The notes below the pieces were generated by a model. That model did not search any database. It was given only the letters and a program-made list of their open reading frames with translations, and had not been told where the DNA came from. Positions 61,911 to 64,000 of a stretch of 64,000 bases of DNA are shown in pieces; the first letter of the stretch is position 1; every line of letters starts with the position of its first letter. This DNA is from Capsulimonadaceae bacterium (GTDB taxonomy: Bacteria; Armatimonadota; Armatimonadia; Armatimonadales; Capsulimonadaceae), in the NCBI GenBank assembly GCA_031292625.1, contig JARLGU010000012.1, forward strand, positions 186,001 to 250,000, written 5' to 3'. Position numbers and translations under genes: made by a program.

Positions 61911-62676
61911 TAAGATAGTGCACAAATCGCCGTCGGAGTTGATTGAGTTTTGTGGCGGCGGTTCGTACTCGGCGGCTAAAGGAGAGGATTTCCCTCCGCA
62001 CAAGCACTCCGTTTGGGAGCTCGTTTACTATCGTAGCGGGCATATTCGATGCCCCGTCGGGATCACTCAGTATGCCGGCGTACCCGGCCTTCTGCTCATC
62101 ACGCCGCCGCAAACAGTCCATGCGGAGATTGCATCAACCGCCTACAGCAACTATTTTGTCCAATTGATCGCCCATTTCGATCCAGGCTGGCCGGTCGCGG
62201 TCCACGACGATCCATCGCTTGGGCTTCAGCCGCTCTTTGCGGCGATCGCTCGCGAACTCACCGGCAACCATCCGTACCGCCCGGATCTATTGGCTCTCCT
62301 GGGCGCACAACTCAATCTTATACTCCGGCGCGCCCGCTTGCAAACGACCGCGACTCCCGCGGAAGCGCTTGTTATGCGCGCGGAGGCGATTATGGAAGAG
62401 CGCTTTCGCTCCTCGCTGCGCATCGCGGATGTCGCAGCCGAAATCGGCTGTTCCCCATCGGCTCTGCGGGCCTATTTTGCCACATGCAGGCAATCGACGC
62501 CGCGCGCCTACCTGCAAGATGTTCGCCTCCGAAACGCCGTCGCATTCCTGCGCAACTCATCGTTGACCGTACAGGCCGTCGCCGACCAGTGCGGCTTCGA
62601 TTCCGCCAGTCATCTCTCGCGCTGTATCAAGAAGGCCACGGGCGCGAGCCCAGGCCGGCTTCGGATCGGCGAGTAG
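61897..62676 (+). CDS. AraC-family transcriptional regulator
   Basis: 259 residues. An N-terminal cupin-like sensor (~20-100, HKHSVWELVYYRSGHI with a metal-type His pair) is followed by a C-terminal AraC domain (~165-255) with two helix-turn-helix motifs: RIADVAAEIGCSPSALRAYF and VQAVADQCGFDSASHLSRCI. It is divergent from the Gfo/Idh-FG-GAP-GH4 operon over a 127-bp gap and probably activates it in the presence of a sugar. ATG 61897 is the first in frame. Confidence 0.85.
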   Translation: MHEAHKIVHKSPSELIEFCGGGSYSAAKGEDFPPHKHSVWELVYYRSGHIRCPVGITQYAGVPGLLLITPPQTVHAEIASTAYSNYFVQLIAHFDPGWPVAVHDDPSLGLQPLFAAIARELTGNHPYRPDLLALLGAQLNLILRRARLQTTATPAEALVMRAEAIMEERFRSSLRIADVAAEIGCSPSALRAYFATCRQSTPRAYLQDVRLRNAVAFLRNSSLTVQAVADQCGFDSASHLSRCIKKATGASPGRLRIGE

Positions 62677-62690
62677 CGGAGCCGGCCGCG

Positions 62691-63155
62691 CTACGTCTCG
62701 TCGCTAAAGGTTTCTTGCCTACCAAGTTTCCGGAGCAAAGCGCCCAATACCTCCCTCTCTTCTTCAGAGAGCACCGAAATTCTTCCCACGATTGCTGTGA
62801 CGAATCCGGGCAGCGCCTGCTTGATCAAGGCTCGCCCAGAGTCGGTCAAGTGCACGTGGATTGCGCGGCGGTCCTGGGTGTCTCGCTCGCGTCGCACAAG
62901 CGCGCGCGCCTCCAAATTGTCGATAATCACGGTCAGATTGTTGCGGCTGGTCAAGTGCTTGTCGGCGAGCTGACTCGGCTTGAGCGGCCCCAGATGATAG
63001 AGCGTCTCCAGGACGCCAAACTGGCTGTCCGTGAGCCCGGTTGGCGCGATCGCCGCGTCAATCCAATCGCTCATCGAGCGCGCCGCGCGCATCAGCTTGA
63101 CCATCACGTCCAGGGCGCTGCGTTCTTCGGCGGGACCGTCGTAATGTGTGGGCAT
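62691..63155 (-). CDS. MarR-family transcriptional regulator
   Basis: 154 residues from ATG 63155. The winged helix-turn-helix lies at ~60-125: LKPSQLADKHLTSRNNLTVI (recognition region) and RRERDTQDRRAIHVHLTDSG (wing). An in-frame ATG at 63182 lies almost on the predicted transcription start, so 63155 is preferred. Divergent from a glyoxalase/dioxygenase gene across a palindromic AT-rich site, the usual arrangement of MarR regulators that sense catechols, quinones or antibiotics. Confidence 0.87.
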   Translation of the reverse strand: MPTHYDGPAEERSALDVMVKLMRAARSMSDWIDAAIAPTGLTDSQFGVLETLYHLGPLKPSQLADKHLTSRNNLTVIIDNLEARALVRRERDTQDRRAIHVHLTDSGRALIKQALPGFVTAIVGRISVLSEEEREVLGALLRKLGRQETFSDET

Positions 63156-63184
63156 ACTGCTAAGATACCCGAAGATGCACATAA

Positions 63185-63194
63185 ATTATATAAT
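63185..63194. promoter_or_regulatory. Palindrome between MarR and VOC genes
   Basis: ATTATATAAT at 63185-63194 is a perfect 10-bp palindrome, containing a TATAAT box for the MarR gene on the minus strand. Suitable as a MarR operator controlling both divergent genes. Confidence 0.55.
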
Positions 63195-63265
63195 CACAAT
63201 TGGAACTACATTCCGCCGTCGCTTGTTGGGAACTTCAGAAGATGAGTTGAAGGAGTTAACGAACC

Positions 63266-63763
63266 ATGGAAACGACGAATCGTACCGAATCGATAGAGCC
63301 CGGCGTGCGCATCGGGCATGTCCACTTAAAGGTGTCGGACCTGGATCGAGCTCTTGAGTTTTATCACGGCGTGCTCGGGTTTGACCTTGTCCAGCGCTTT
63401 GGTAGTCAAGCAGCCTTTCTTTCCGCTGGCGGCTACCATCATCACATCGGCCTGAACACGTGGGAAAGCGAGGGAGGAGGTCCGCCTGCTCCTGGGACGA
63501 CCGGGCTCTACCACGTGGCGATTCTCTACCCGACCCGCGCATCGCTTGGCGACGCGCTTCGCCGGCTCACCGAGGCAGGAGTCGCCCTGCAAGGAGCGAG
63601 CGACCATGGCGTTTCGGAAGCGCTGTACTTGAGCGATCCCGACGGCAACGGGGTGGAGCTGTACTGGGACCGGCCGGTAGAAGAGTGGCCGCGCACCGCT
63701 GATGGGAAGATCGCGATGTTTACGAGGCCGCTCAGCCTGCGCGCCTTGCTCGATGCGCGGTGA
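63266..63763 (+). CDS. VOC-family protein, catechol 2,3-dioxygenase (CatE)-like
   Basis: 165 residues with AAGGAG nine bases before the ATG. One pair of VOC half-domains: IGHVHLKVSDLDRALEFYHG (first metal His), GGYHHHIGLNTWESEGGG, TGLYHVAILYPTRASL (second His) and SDPDGNGVELYWDRP (Glu). This set matches the small CatE-like catechol 2,3-dioxygenases often controlled by MarR regulators in Bacillus (MhqR/CatR). It may open catechol rings or detoxify quinone derivatives. Glyoxalase I or fosfomycin-resistance-type VOC enzymes are alternatives. Confidence 0.82.
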   Translation: METTNRTESIEPGVRIGHVHLKVSDLDRALEFYHGVLGFDLVQRFGSQAAFLSAGGYHHHIGLNTWESEGGGPPAPGTTGLYHVAILYPTRASLGDALRRLTEAGVALQGASDHGVSEALYLSDPDGNGVELYWDRPVEEWPRTADGKIAMFTRPLSLRALLDAR

Positions 63764-63855
63764 GCCGTGGGCATTCGTCCGGGCTGCCGTCCAGCGCTGC
63801 CATGGCGCGGGACGGCGGCTCCAAAGGCGAGCGTTAGGCAGACGGCGTCGTTCCC

Positions 63856-64000
63856 TTACACTGCGCGGATCTCATCATCCGTGAGGTAGCAACTCGGGTC
63901 CATGCCGAGCCAATCGCCCGTCGCGGCTTCGGCGCGGGTTCGCAGGTTGCCGTTGCAGACGTCGAGAAAGCGGCAGCCCTGGCAGCGGGCCGGAAGGCGC
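63856..64000 (-). CDS. Radical SAM/SPASM protein, C-terminal end (cut by window)
   Basis: 48 codons before the stop at 63856-63858; the gene continues beyond the right edge. The visible part reads LPARCQGCRFLDVCNGNLR followed by TGDWLGMDPSCYLTDDEI. This has the Cys spacing of a SPASM domain (C-X2-C-X5-C ... C), which binds an auxiliary Fe-S cluster in radical SAM peptide or heme-modifying enzymes such as the NirJ/AhbC/AhbD type. The substrate cannot be judged from this fragment. Confidence 0.65.
   Translation of the reverse strand, partial: RLPARCQGCRFLDVCNGNLRTRAEAATGDWLGMDPSCYLTDDEIRAV

Noticed and set aside
63786-63816. Terminator after the VOC-family gene
   Set aside because: An imperfect GC-rich hairpin (CCGTCCAGCGC with GCGCGGGACGG) without any T-run; not strong enough to list.

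Overview
The window looks like chromosomal DNA from a free-living, carbohydrate-degrading bacterium, most likely an Armatimonadota member (Capsulimonas-like). This is an inference from gene content: two DUF1559 prepilin-like proteins directly behind LacI regulators, many secreted glycoside hydrolases (GH-A clan, GH29, GH172, GH71), FG-GAP and Gfo/Idh proteins, and moderately high GC with normal -35/-10 promoters. There is no rRNA, CRISPR array, intact transposase or phage gene. One tRNA-Leu(UAA) is present.

Positions 1-7.3 kb hold a secreted GH-A hydrolase, then a module made of a GntR-headed/LacI-type regulator, a GH29 fucosidase-like enzyme and a GH172 (DUF2961) protein. Positions 7.5-10.9 kb (minus strand) carry a glycine/proline-rich pseudopilin paired with accB, a D-lyxose ketol-isomerase, an unusual FCD-AraC fusion regulator and a small orphan gene. 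Positions 11.4-17.7 kb carry a membrane-bound PAS-GAF-GAF-PP2C phosphatase behind a hairpin-rich leader, tRNA-Leu, lpdA and a polytopic membrane protein.

Positions 17.8-28.4 kb contain two parallel sugar modules. Each starts with a consensus promoter overlapped by a palindromic operator, followed by a LacI regulator and a DUF1559 pilin-like protein. GH71-type enzymes follow, and in the second module a lipoprotein and a sialate O-acetylesterase. Positions 28.5-33.8 kb (minus) hold a coiled-coil/NYN nuclease-like protein, rlmN and a NarL-type two-component pair.

Positions 33.8-35.2 kb form a gene-free junction with two copies of a ~260-bp dispersed repeat; a third copy lies at 20.1 kb. From 35.2 to 57.1 kb, 18 tightly packed plus-strand genes form an exopolysaccharide locus: a sugar-phosphate transferase (with eroded catalytic motif), Wzc-like kinase, Wza-like export protein, an O-antigen ligase/polymerase, a GT-C membrane enzyme and 13 glycosyltransferases. 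No flippase or nucleotide-sugar synthesis gene is in view.

Positions 57.1-61.8 kb (minus) form a probable five-gene operon: Gfo/Idh dehydrogenase, seven-repeat FG-GAP protein, GH4 glycosidase, isoprenylcysteine methyltransferase-like enzyme and DUF4395 protein. It is divergent from an AraC regulator. The right end has a MarR/VOC-dioxygenase-like divergent pair and the 3' end of a radical-SAM/SPASM gene cut by the window edge.

The best candidates for something undescribed are the dispersed repeat family, the FCD-AraC fusion, the operator-tagged LacI-DUF1559 modules, and the exopolysaccharide locus with its degenerate initiating transferase.
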